The translations under genes were made by a program, and so were the position numbers. Of a DNA stretch of 64,000 nt, positions 55,368 to 63,920 are shown one piece after another (the stretch's first letter is position 1; each line of letters opens with the position of its first letter). The notes under the pieces are model-generated. The model did no database searches. It saw nothing but the letters and a program-made list of their open reading frames with translations, and was not told where the DNA came from. The DNA is from Thalassovita gelatinovora. Lineage in GTDB: Bacteria; Pseudomonadota; Alphaproteobacteria; Rhodobacterales; Rhodobacteraceae. The stretch spans positions 1-64,000 of the forward strand of contig NZ_CYSA01000010.1 of assembly GCF_001458355.1 (NCBI RefSeq). Reading direction: 5' to 3'.

Positions 55368-56663
55368 ATGACCGATCCCCATCACAAGAAGACCTGTTCG
55401 CACCAGCATGAACACGGGCATGAACTCGACCTCCACGGTGCCTGCTGCGGCGGCGAAACCGACTTCGATCCTGGCCGTCGTTCGGCGCTGGATCTTCTGG
55501 CCAAGGGCGGCATGGCTGCGATGCTGGCCGGTATGACCGGGGCGCTGCCGCAGATGGCACAAGCCCAAGATGATGACGTGCTGCGCATCGGATATCTGCC
55601 GATTACCGACGCGACTCCGCTATTGGTGGCCCATGCCAAAGGGTATTTCGAAGAAGAAGGTGTCAAGGCCGAAAAACCGACGCTGATCCGCGGCTGGTCG
55701 CCGCTGATCGAAGGCTTCGCGGCGGGCAAGTTCAACCTGGTGCACTTCCTCAAACCGATCCCGGTCTGGATGCGCTACAACAACAACTTCCCGGTCAAGG
55801 TGATGGCCTGGGCTCATACCAACGGGTCGGCCTTGGTGGTGGGGCGTCATACCGATATTGCCGATTTCGCCGGTCTAGGCGGTAAACAGGTGGCGGTTCC
55901 GTTCTGGTATTCGATGCACAATATCGTGCTGCAATACGCGCTGCGCGCCGCCGGGATCAAGCCGGTGATCAAGGCGCAGGGTGAAGCGATTGCCCCCGAC
56001 GAATGCAACCTGCAGGTCCTGCCTCCGCCCGAAATGCCGCCCGCTTTGGCCGCCAAGAAGATCGACGCCTATATCGTGGCCGAACCGTTCAACGCCTTGG
56101 GCGAATTGAAGGCCGGGGCCCGGATGCTGCGGTTTACCGGCGATATCTGGAAAAATCATCCCTGCTGTGTGGTCTGCATGAACGAAGAGACCACCAAGGC
56201 GAAACCGGAATGGACCCAAGGCGTGATGAACGCGGTGGTCAAGGCGTCGATCTATGCGTCGCAAAACAAGGAAGAAGTGGCAGAACTGCTTTCCAAGGAC
56301 GGGGCAGGATACCTGCCAGCCCCCGCTGCGGTGGTGAAGCGTGCGATGACGCTTTACGCCGACAATCCCGACTATATCGAATCCGGCGCGATCAAGAACG
56401 AAGGCGAATTCCTCAACGGCCGGATCGATTTCCAGCCTTGGCCCTATCCTTCGGCGACCAAGCTGATCGTCGGGGCAATGAACAAGACAGTGGTGTCGGG
56501 CGATACGACTTTCTTAGACGGGCTGGACCCTGAATTCGTGGCCAATGACTTGGTCGATTACAACTTCGTCAAGAACGCGCTGGAAAAATACCCCGAGTGG
56601 AAAAGCGATCCTTCGGTCAGCGGTGGCGATCCCTATACCCGTACCGAGATCCTGAAACTATGA
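55368..56663 (+). CDS. ABC transporter substrate-binding protein with His/Cys-rich leader
   Basis: 431 residues from MTDPHHKKTCSHQ, length as in NrtA/CynA-type binding proteins. The mature fold starts LRIGYLPITDATPLLVAHAKGYF, typical of the NMT1/NrtA/SsuA group of type II binding proteins. The N-terminus is odd: residues 5-27 contain seven His and three Cys before an RRSALDLL motif (37-44) and a hydrophobic stretch ending AQA (about residue 66), like a twin-arginine signal. Tat export would imply folding, perhaps with a bound cofactor or metal, in the cytoplasm. Ligand not predictable; NrtA-type members bind nitrate, cyanate and bicarbonate. Confidence 0.88.
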   Translation: MTDPHHKKTCSHQHEHGHELDLHGACCGGETDFDPGRRSALDLLAKGGMAAMLAGMTGALPQMAQAQDDDVLRIGYLPITDATPLLVAHAKGYFEEEGVKAEKPTLIRGWSPLIEGFAAGKFNLVHFLKPIPVWMRYNNNFPVKVMAWAHTNGSALVVGRHTDIADFAGLGGKQVAVPFWYSMHNIVLQYALRAAGIKPVIKAQGEAIAPDECNLQVLPPPEMPPALAAKKIDAYIVAEPFNALGELKAGARMLRFTGDIWKNHPCCVVCMNEETTKAKPEWTQGVMNAVVKASIYASQNKEEVAELLSKDGAGYLPAPAAVVKRAMTLYADNPDYIESGAIKNEGEFLNGRIDFQPWPYPSATKLIVGAMNKTVVSGDTTFLDGLDPEFVANDLVDYNFVKNALEKYPEWKSDPSVSGGDPYTRTEILKL

Positions 56664-57475
56664 GCACGCTGGCCGATATTCCCATGCGGTTCAGCCTACC
56701 CGGGCTGGGCCGTGCCCGGGGGGTGGTGAATGCCGCTCTCGGCATCGGTATTCTGCTGGCCCTTTGGTGGGGCGGCGGCTGGGTCGTCGCCAACAACGAT
56801 GATCTGTTCGCTTTCGCCGATTTTGCCCCGGCACCGACACTGACGCGGCTGTGGGAAATGATCGTGACCGGCGAGGTGGTGAGCATGTCTGGCCCGTCGC
56901 TGATGCGGGTTGGGTTGGGTCTGCTCTATGCGGCGGCAATCGGGGTGCCGGTGGGGATCACCATCGGGCGGATGAAGCGGGTGAATGAAGTGGCCAACAT
57001 GCCGTTTCAATTCCTGCGGATGATTTCACCGCTCGCCTGGATGCCGATCGCTGTAATGGCGTTCAAGACCTGGGATGGTGCGATCATCTTCCTGATCACT
57101 ATGGCCGCCGTCTGGCCGATTCTGTTTTCCACCGCCGGTGGGGTGCGCCGGATCGACCCGGCTTGGCTCAAGGTGGCGCGGAACTTGGGCGCTAATCCGA
57201 TCCACATGCTCTTCGTGGTGATCCTGCCGGCGATCGCGGTCGATGTCCTGTCAGGGATCCGGCTGGCGCTTGGTGTGGCTTGGGTGGTGTTGGTGCCGGC
57301 CGAATATCTCGGGGTGACCTCGGGCCTTGGCTACGCGATCAACGATGCCCGCGACACGCTCGACTATGCCCAGCTTGGGGCCGTGGTGGTGGTGATCGGT
57401 GTCATTGGCTTCATGCTCGACTGGCTTTGCATGATGGCAATCAAGAAATTCAACTGGCTGCGCGAAGATCACTGA
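56660..57475 (+). CDS. ABC transporter permease (nitrate/sulfonate/taurine-type)
   Basis: 271 residues from MSTLADIPMRFSLPG, starting inside the stop of the binding-protein gene (ATGA). Six hydrophobic helices; the EAA-type loop appears as VARNLGANPIHMLFVVILPAI (near residue 190). It matches the SsuC/NrtB-like permease group. Start at 56660 is supported by overlap; an upstream in-frame start is possible but overlaps more. Couples with the preceding ATPase. Confidence 0.93.
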   Translation: MSTLADIPMRFSLPGLGRARGVVNAALGIGILLALWWGGGWVVANNDDLFAFADFAPAPTLTRLWEMIVTGEVVSMSGPSLMRVGLGLLYAAAIGVPVGITIGRMKRVNEVANMPFQFLRMISPLAWMPIAVMAFKTWDGAIIFLITMAAVWPILFSTAGGVRRIDPAWLKVARNLGANPIHMLFVVILPAIAVDVLSGIRLALGVAWVVLVPAEYLGVTSGLGYAINDARDTLDYAQLGAVVVVIGVIGFMLDWLCMMAIKKFNWLREDH

Positions 57476-57526
57476 CGCGCCTCCAAAAGACGAGACCAAA
57501 TATCTGACTACCAAAGGAGAATTCAG

Positions 57527-58081
57527 ATGTCCGAACCTGCAACCGCACTCACTGGCTGCCTTGCTCCCGACGCGGGTCTCGACCCGATCGACAAATCCGG
57601 GTTGGAAGGGTTGATCGCAAAGGGCAAGGAAAATCCCCAGGCGATCAAAACGCTGAAATGTAAAACCGTTGCCGAGGGCCGTTTCCGCCACGCCAACTAT
57701 ATCCGAAACCTTGAACCCTATATCGTCGACGAACCGCCAGCGTTGCTGGGCGACGACACTGCGCCGAACCCGTCCGAGGCTTCTCTGGCCGCTCTGGGGT
57801 CCTGTGTTGCGGTTGGTCTGCACGCCAACGCTGTTGCCCGCGGTATCACCGTGCAATCGCTGGAACTGGAATTGGAAGGTGATCTGAACATCACTGCCGT
57901 CTGGGGCACCGGCGATGTATCGGCAAAGCCGGTTGGTTTCACCGATGTGCGCATCAAAGTCGACATGAAAGCCGACTGCCCGCAGGAAGAAATCGACGCT
58001 TTGGTCAACCACGTGATCCAGTGGTCGCCAGTGTTCAACACCTTCTCGCGGCCGGTGAACATGATCGCCGAAACCGTCTGA
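57527..58081 (+). CDS. OsmC-family protein lacking the second catalytic cysteine
   Basis: 184 residues, start after AAAGGAGA. The OsmC/Ohr fold is evident: PNPSEASLAALGSCVAVGLHANAVARGI with Cys93, the peroxidatic-type Cys. The position of the second (resolving) Cys, normally in a C-P-V motif, reads WSPVFNT with Ser167. So thiol peroxidase chemistry of OsmC is doubtful; a carrier or ligand-binding role is possible. It is the fourth gene of the operon. Confidence 0.85.
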   Translation: MSEPATALTGCLAPDAGLDPIDKSGLEGLIAKGKENPQAIKTLKCKTVAEGRFRHANYIRNLEPYIVDEPPALLGDDTAPNPSEASLAALGSCVAVGLHANAVARGITVQSLELELEGDLNITAVWGTGDVSAKPVGFTDVRIKVDMKADCPQEEIDALVNHVIQWSPVFNTFSRPVNMIAETV

Positions 58082-58170
58082 CCCAAACCTTGTCCCTCGG
58101 TCGCGCGAAGCCGGGGGGCAGGGCCACCACCTCCACCTCTCTTTTCCGATGCCTGCCCAGGAGCTCTGCC

Positions 58171-59274
58171 ATGAATATCGCGACACCCTTAAACGCAATC
58201 CAGATGGACGAAATCGAACGGATTTCGTGTCAAACCCTCGCCCCGATGGCGCGCAAAATCGACGAAGAACGCATTTATCCCGAAGAGATCATGCGCGCCA
58301 TGGGCGCTGCCGGGGCCTATGGCACCCATATTGGCGGGACTGAAGCGGGTACGGACCTGTCCGATGCCATCTTGTCGATGGCCAAGGCGTCCGAAACCTG
58401 TCTGTCCACCGGTTTTTGCATGTGGTGTCAGGATACGCTGGCCTGGTACATCGCGAGTTCAGACAATGATTGGCTCAAGTCCAACATTCTGCCCAAGGTT
58501 GCCACCGGCGAAGTGTTGGGCGGGACCGGCATGTCCAACCCAATGAAATCCATCGCCGAAATCGAACCGCTGCGCCTCAAAGGCAAGCGCGTCGAGGGCG
58601 GCTATTCGGTGAAAGGGCTGCTGCCTTGGGTGTCAAACCTGTCCGAAGACGGCTGGTTCGGCATCATGTTCTCGGTCGAGGACGGCGATCAGCTCAAGAC
58701 CGTGATGGCCATTGCCCACGCGGACGAATCCAAGGGCGTCAGGCTCAAACTTGACCACGAATTCGTTGCGATGGGTGGGACGGCCACTGCCAACATCCAG
58801 TTCCGCGATGTCTTCATTCCCGACGAACAGGTGGTCGGCGACCCGGCCCCGGCTTTCATTCAGCGCATCCGTGGCGGCTTCGTTCTGCTGCAATGCGGTA
58901 TGGCCGCTGGCATGATCAAAAGTGCGATCGACCAGATGGAGCAGGTCAAAGGCCCGCTTGGACATGTGAACAAGTTTCTCGACAAGCAGCCGGAGGATTT
59001 CCAGGCCGAATATGACGCCCTTGTCGCCGACGTGCTGGAAATGTCGAAGACGCCTTATGACCTAAGCCCGGAATTCTGGAAGCGCGTGCTCGAAGCGCGC
59101 CTCAAGGGCGGCGAATTGGCTATGGAGGCGGCCCATTACGCTATGCTGCATTGCGGCGCGCGCGGCTATGTCAGCCACGGCGCAGCGCAACGCCGCATGC
59201 GCGAAGCCTATTTTGTCGGCATCGTGACCCCGGCGACTAAGCACCTGCGCAAGATGCTGGCCGAACTGGGCTGA
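58171..59274 (+). CDS. Acyl-CoA dehydrogenase-like flavoprotein
   Basis: 367 residues from MNIATPLNAIQMDEIE after GGAGCTCTGCC. It has the acyl-CoA dehydrogenase three-domain layout; the FAD-contact region GGTGMSNPMKSIAEIEPL sits near residue 115. The usual catalytic Glu of true dehydrogenases is not clear. Members of this superfamily that work as flavin-dependent monooxygenases (DszC/SfnB-like) desulphurise or oxidise small molecules, which is more in keeping with neighbours such as rhodanese and cyanase. Substrate unknown. Confidence 0.86.
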   Translation: MNIATPLNAIQMDEIERISCQTLAPMARKIDEERIYPEEIMRAMGAAGAYGTHIGGTEAGTDLSDAILSMAKASETCLSTGFCMWCQDTLAWYIASSDNDWLKSNILPKVATGEVLGGTGMSNPMKSIAEIEPLRLKGKRVEGGYSVKGLLPWVSNLSEDGWFGIMFSVEDGDQLKTVMAIAHADESKGVRLKLDHEFVAMGGTATANIQFRDVFIPDEQVVGDPAPAFIQRIRGGFVLLQCGMAAGMIKSAIDQMEQVKGPLGHVNKFLDKQPEDFQAEYDALVADVLEMSKTPYDLSPEFWKRVLEARLKGGELAMEAAHYAMLHCGARGYVSHGAAQRRMREAYFVGIVTPATKHLRKMLAELG

Positions 59275-59390
59275 GACGAATTTTCGAGGGAGGAGAGCGA
59301 ATTGTCCGTGGCGCACCTGCCGTGCCACGGGGCCTGAGAACGATTGTCAGTATTTTTCTCCAACAGGGACCAAGAAAAGGAAACAAGCCT

Positions 59391-60248
59391 ATGACTACAG
59401 CACTCGTCTCCCCCGAAGACCTCAAGCTCATGATTGATGGCGACGTTGCCGTCGTGATCGACACCCGTGACCCCGAAAGCTATGCCGCTGGCCACATCCC
59501 CGGCGCGGTGAACATGCACGACATCTTCACCTTCCTGGCCACCTCCGATGCTTCGGGCATGGCCGCACTGAAAGAAAAATTCGCCGCTGAATTCGGTGCG
59601 GCGGGGCTCGACGGCGAAAAGACCGCCGTGATCTACGAAGCCTCGATGGACACCGGCTTTGGTCAATCGTGCCGCGGGTTCTATCTGCTCAGCTTCCTTG
59701 GTTATCCCAAGGTGAAGGTCCTGCATGGCGGTTTCGCGGCCTGGGCTGCCGATGGCATGCCGGTGTCGACCGAAACAGTGGCTCCTGCATCCGCCGGGTT
59801 CGACATCGACGAAGCGGCCGCGTCGATCATGATGGATGTCGAAGACATGAAAGCGGCCATCGAAGACGACAGCGCCGTCATCCTTGATGTGCGTGACATC
59901 GACGAGTGGATCGCCACCTCCTCGTCACCCTACGGCGTTGACTTCTGTCCGCGCAAGGGGCGCATTCCCGGTGCCGTCTGGATCGAATGGTACCGGATGA
60001 TGAAGCCCACCGCGCATGGGTCGATGTTGAAATCGAAAGACGAAGTGCTGGCCGAATGCGCCACCGTGGGCATCACCCCCGACACGCCGGTGAAAATCTA
60101 CTGTTTCAAGGGTGCGCGGGCATCGAACACCTTTCTCGCGCTGAAAGAAGCCGGGGTGAAGGACGTGTCGATCTATTTCGGATCATGGAACGAATGGTCG
60201 CGCGATCCGTCCCTGCCGATCGAGGAAGGTCTGCCGTTCGGCGCCTGA
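59391..60248 (+). CDS. Two-domain rhodanese (sulfurtransferase)
   Basis: 285 residues, two rhodanese domains (about 1-125 and 140-285). The active Cys is Cys238 in C-F-K-G-A-R-A, replacing the typical C-R-x-G-x-x; the N-terminal domain has no Cys at that place (E83), as in other tandem rhodaneses. The family opening VAVVIDTRDPESYAAGHIPGAVN is clear. It could transfer sulfane sulfur to cyanide to give thiocyanate or handle thiosulfate; the wider acceptor range is possible. Upstream 5' extension is not family-like. Confidence 0.88.
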   Translation: MTTALVSPEDLKLMIDGDVAVVIDTRDPESYAAGHIPGAVNMHDIFTFLATSDASGMAALKEKFAAEFGAAGLDGEKTAVIYEASMDTGFGQSCRGFYLLSFLGYPKVKVLHGGFAAWAADGMPVSTETVAPASAGFDIDEAAASIMMDVEDMKAAIEDDSAVILDVRDIDEWIATSSSPYGVDFCPRKGRIPGAVWIEWYRMMKPTAHGSMLKSKDEVLAECATVGITPDTPVKIYCFKGARASNTFLALKEAGVKDVSIYFGSWNEWSRDPSLPIEEGLPFGA

Positions 60249-60287
60249 TTCACCAAGATTTCTAACTCACTAAATGGAGAATACCCG

Positions 60288-60740
60288 ATGACTACCCGCG
60301 CAGAGCTGACCGAGAAAATCGTCGCGCACAAGACCTTCAACGATATCAAATGGGCCGATGTCGCAACTGCTGTTGGCCAGTCCAAGGAATGGGTGACGGC
60401 GGCGCTGATGGGCCAGATTTCCCTGAGCAAGGACCAGATCGAAAAGGCGGGCAACGCCTTGGGTCTGAATTTTTCGGACGAGGAAACCGCCCTGTTGATG
60501 ACGGTGCCCTATCGTGGATCTTTGCCCTCGGCGGTGCCGACCGATCCGTTGATCTATCGTCTTTATGAAGTGATCAGCGTCTATGGCACCACCATGAAAA
60601 CCCTGATCGAGGAAGAATTCGGCGACGGCATCATGTCGGCCATCGATTTCACCATGGACATCTCGCGCGAAGAAAATCCCGCTGGCGACCGGGTGAAAAT
60701 CGTGCTCGACGGCAAATTCCTGCCTTACAAGATGTATTGA
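60288..60740 (+). CDS. cynS: Cyanase (cyanate hydratase)
   Basis: 150 residues, complete. Cyanase converts cyanate and bicarbonate to carbamate and CO2, then ammonia. The N-terminal helix-turn-helix-like domain (residues 1-75) and the C-terminal catalytic domain are recognisable; the active-site residues are Arg91, Glu94 and Ser117 in PTDPLIYRLYE and GIMSAIDF. Decameric in known members. Ribosome site ATGGAGAA is present. It lies between the rhodanese and FAD reductase genes. Confidence 0.96.
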   Translation: MTTRAELTEKIVAHKTFNDIKWADVATAVGQSKEWVTAALMGQISLSKDQIEKAGNALGLNFSDEETALLMTVPYRGSLPSAVPTDPLIYRLYEVISVYGTTMKTLIEEEFGDGIMSAIDFTMDISREENPAGDRVKIVLDGKFLPYKMY

Positions 60741-60796
60741 TCCCTGCAACGGGCGCGCAATTCATCGCGCGCCCGTGACCTGAAAGAGTTTCCGAC

Positions 60797-62029
60797 ATGA
60801 CACATATCGCCGTGATAGGGGCCGGTCAGGCAGGATCTGCCTTGGCCGCAAAGCTTCGTAATCTGGGTTTCGACGGCCGGCTTTCTTTGATTGGTGCCGA
60901 ACCGGTGCCACCTTACCAACGCCCGCCGCTGTCGAAGAAATACATGCTGGGCGCTTTGGACAAAGAACGGCTCTTTCTTCGCCCCGAAACCTTTTATGCC
61001 GAACAGGGCATCGACTTGATCACCGGGGCACGGGTGGCTGCGCTTGATCCGCAGACCATGTCGCTGCGCATAGACGACGGCACCCAGATTGCTGCTGACA
61101 TGATTGCCTTGACCACCGGGGCCGATCCGATCCGTTTGCCCGACGCCGTCGGCGGGCAGTTGGACAACGTTTATACCATGCGGTCCCTGGCCGATGCCGA
61201 CGCGGCAGCGCATGAGTTTCGCCCTGGGCGCCGGGTTCTGATCGTTGGCGGTGGCTATATCGGTCTTGAAGCCGCCGCGGTGGCGGCACAACAGGGGGTC
61301 GCTGTGACCTTGGTGGAAATGGCGCCCCGTATCCTTGCCCGCGTCGCTTGCGCGGAAACGGCGGACTGGGTCAAGGCGATGCACGCGTCGCATGGCGTGG
61401 ACATCCGAGAAAACTGCGGGCTGGAAATACTGTCCCGGTCGCCGGACGGGCAGCTGTCGGCACGATTGACCACCGGGGCAGAGATCGACATCGATTTCGT
61501 CATCTGCGGTATCGGCGTGCGCCCGTCCACCGCCCTGGCCGGAGCGGCCGGAATCGAGGTCGATAACGGTATCAAGGTTGATGATTACGGACGCACCAGC
61601 TGTGAAAACATCTTTTCTGCCGGTGATTGCGCCTCTTTCCCATGGAAAGGCGCGCGCATCCGTCTTGAAAGCGTGCCCAATGCGATCGATCAGGCCGAAG
61701 CGACGGCGGCCACGATGCTGGGACAGGGCTCGGCCTATGTGGCGCGGCCATGGTTCTGGTCCGACCAATACGATACCAAGCTGCAAATCGCCGGTCTCAA
61801 TACCGGGTTCGACCATGTCGTTACCCGCCCCGGAGACAAGCTCGGTAGCCAGAGTCACTGGTATTTCCGCGGCACCAAATTGCTGGCGGTGGACGCGGTG
61901 AACGACCCGCGTGCCTATATGACCGGCAAGCGTCTGATCGAGGCAGGGCAATCGCCAGTGGCTGACGCTGTGTCCGATCCGGCCACACCGCTCAAGGCGC
62001 TGCCCCTGATCTCCGATTGCGCGGCCTGA
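60797..62029 (+). CDS. FAD/NAD(P)H-dependent ferredoxin reductase-like flavoprotein
   Basis: 410 residues. Two nucleotide-binding folds: FAD motif VIGAGQAGSALA (residues 5-16) and NAD(P) motif VLIVGGGYIGLEAA near residue 150; the second FAD contact SAGDCASFP sits near residue 276. Length and the C-terminal domain match putidaredoxin/rubredoxin reductase types that feed electrons to monooxygenases via small iron proteins. No ferredoxin or rubredoxin gene is in this operon. Might serve the acyl-CoA-dehydrogenase-like protein. Confidence 0.9.
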   Translation: MTHIAVIGAGQAGSALAAKLRNLGFDGRLSLIGAEPVPPYQRPPLSKKYMLGALDKERLFLRPETFYAEQGIDLITGARVAALDPQTMSLRIDDGTQIAADMIALTTGADPIRLPDAVGGQLDNVYTMRSLADADAAAHEFRPGRRVLIVGGGYIGLEAAAVAAQQGVAVTLVEMAPRILARVACAETADWVKAMHASHGVDIRENCGLEILSRSPDGQLSARLTTGAEIDIDFVICGIGVRPSTALAGAAGIEVDNGIKVDDYGRTSCENIFSAGDCASFPWKGARIRLESVPNAIDQAEATAATMLGQGSAYVARPWFWSDQYDTKLQIAGLNTGFDHVVTRPGDKLGSQSHWYFRGTKLLAVDAVNDPRAYMTGKRLIEAGQSPVADAVSDPATPLKALPLISDCAA

Positions 62030-62226
62030 CCGGGGCAATCTAATTGGCGCTGGCTCATCCATCGGGGCAGCGCCATGCGAAGCCTTACCTTTTGGGACCA
62101 CGTCAGCTTAAAAAGTGTCAAAAGTCTCTGACAGTGCTGAGACGGAAAACCTAGCCTTGGGCTGAAATACTCCGGGGGTTTGAGGGCTGGTCCCCAATGC
62201 GCGTGCCGCGCAGACCCGCCTCTATG

Positions 62227-62658
62227 TCAGCTGCGGTCGATCTTGGTGCTGAGCTGTATCAGGCTTTCTGAGCTTTTCACCCCCTTGGCGTCGCCGATCC
62301 GGTCCAGGGTGTCATCCAGTTCTTCGGTGCTGCGCGCGCAAAGCTCTACGATCATGTCGAACCGTCCGCTGGTTGTATGGACCCGGACCACGTTGGGCAG
62401 CGATTTCAGCCGCGCCAGTACTGCCGGACCTGAGCGCGGCTCGATAGACAATAGCGCCGTTGCCTTCAGCCGGGGGGCGGATTTCCGCCCCAGCCGCAGC
62501 GTATACCCGGCGATGGTCCCATTGGTTTCCAACCGGTCGATCCGGGCCTGCACCGTGGTGCGGGCAAGCCCCAGCTTGCGGGCCAAGGCCGTGACCGACA
62601 GGCGGGCATTTTCGGTCAGCAGGGTCAGCAGGGCGGTATCTGTTTCGTCATTTTGCAT
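62227..62658 (-). CDS. Lrp/AsnC-family transcriptional regulator
   Basis: 143 residues from the ATG at 62658 (a TTG lies one codon upstream). Winged helix with LARKLGLARTTVQARIDRLETNGTI and a C-terminal RAM domain with GRFDMIVELCARSTEEL. It is divergent from the ornithine-decarboxylase-like gene (104 bases between), so probably its regulator, responding to an amino acid. Confidence 0.92.
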   Translation of the reverse strand: MQNDETDTALLTLLTENARLSVTALARKLGLARTTVQARIDRLETNGTIAGYTLRLGRKSAPRLKATALLSIEPRSGPAVLARLKSLPNVVRVHTTSGRFDMIVELCARSTEELDDTLDRIGDAKGVKSSESLIQLSTKIDRS

Positions 62659-62762
62659 CAAATGATTATGAAACTGACGAAAGAAAGAGTCAATTTGGGC
62701 AACTTTACCAGCAATTCTGACGTCTCTTCAGGCGATAGTGAAAAAAAACAGCGAGGTATTTC

Positions 62763-63893
62763 ATGCGGCCCGAACCCCATTGGCTGTCGCCAAGGCAGCA
62801 TTTGCAGCGTATTCAACCGGACGCGGCGGTGATGTATTTCAGTCCCGTCACCCTGCAGCAGCAGGCTTGTCGGTTTCTCGACGGGTTTCCCGGATTGGTC
62901 AGCTACGCGGTCAAGGCCAACCCGGACGAGGCGGTTCTGGTCAATCTGGTGGCCGCCGGGATCACCGTGTTCGATGTTGCTTCTCCGGTGGAAATGGCGG
63001 CGGTGCGGGCGGTGTGCCCCGATGCAGTCCTGCATTATAACAACCCGGTCCGATCACCTGCCGAAGTGGCGGCGGCGGCAAAGTTCGGGATCGCTTCGGC
63101 ATCGGTCGATTGCCCGCGCGAGTTGGACAAGCTTGCGGTGCTGGGCAGAGATCTGGAAATCAGCGTCCGGCTGGCACTGCCGGTGAAGGGCGCGGCCTAT
63201 GATTTTGGGGCGAAATTCGGGGTCGGGCCGGACCTCGCGGTGGCGTTGTTGCGACAGGTGGCCGCGCGGGGCTATCGTCCGGCACTGACCTTTCATCCGG
63301 GCACGCAATGCGACGCGCCTGAAGCGTGGGAAGCCTATATCTCGGCGGCCGCCGATGTGGCAAGCCGCGCCGGGGTGACCCTTGATCGGCTGAATGTCGG
63401 CGGCGGTTTTGCCGCGCACCGGGCCGGTCCCGCACCCGATCTGAATCGTATTTTCGGCCGCATTGGGCAAGCCGCGGCGGCGGCTTTCGATCGGGTGCCG
63501 CACTTGGTTTGCGAACCGGGCCGGGCGATGGTGGCCGAAGCGTTCAGCCTTGCCACCCGGGTCAAGGCGGTGCGGGCGGATGGTTCGGTGTTTCTCAATG
63601 ACGGCATCTATGGCGCACTGTCGGAACTGCGCGATATGGGCGGGCTGGACCGGTTGCGCTGCGTTGCACCCAATGGCGAAGCCCGCACAGGTCGCCCGGT
63701 GTCGCGCATACTATTCGGGCCGACCTGCGACAGTCTGGACCGGCTGCCCGATCCGATCGCTTTGCCTGACGATTTGCAAGAGGGCGATTATGTCCTGTTC
63801 GACGGGATGGGGGCTTATTCTTTGGCGCTGGCCACCCGGTTCAATGGCTATGGGCCGACACACTCCGTCACCGTTGCGTCACTCTGCGGTTGA
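62763..63893 (+). CDS. Ornithine decarboxylase-like fold III PLP enzyme
   Basis: 376 residues. The PLP Lys51 is in LVSYAVKANPD, GGGF near residue 217 and EPGR near residue 256 contact the phosphate, and the catalytic Cys322 is in FGPTCDSLDRL; DGMGAYS ends the active site. The set fits eukaryotic-type ornithine/lysine decarboxylases, cytoplasmic enzymes that make putrescine or cadaverine. The Asp of the D-x-L substrate-specificity pattern and the exact specificity are not resolvable. It follows GCGAGGTATTTC. Regulated probably by the divergent Lrp gene. Confidence 0.9.
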   Translation: MRPEPHWLSPRQHLQRIQPDAAVMYFSPVTLQQQACRFLDGFPGLVSYAVKANPDEAVLVNLVAAGITVFDVASPVEMAAVRAVCPDAVLHYNNPVRSPAEVAAAAKFGIASASVDCPRELDKLAVLGRDLEISVRLALPVKGAAYDFGAKFGVGPDLAVALLRQVAARGYRPALTFHPGTQCDAPEAWEAYISAAADVASRAGVTLDRLNVGGGFAAHRAGPAPDLNRIFGRIGQAAAAAFDRVPHLVCEPGRAMVAEAFSLATRVKAVRADGSVFLNDGIYGALSELRDMGGLDRLRCVAPNGEARTGRPVSRILFGPTCDSLDRLPDPIALPDDLQEGDYVLFDGMGAYSLALATRFNGYGPTHSVTVASLCG

Positions 63894-63920
63894 GGGCTGG
63901 ACACTCGGCTGCGTCAGGTT

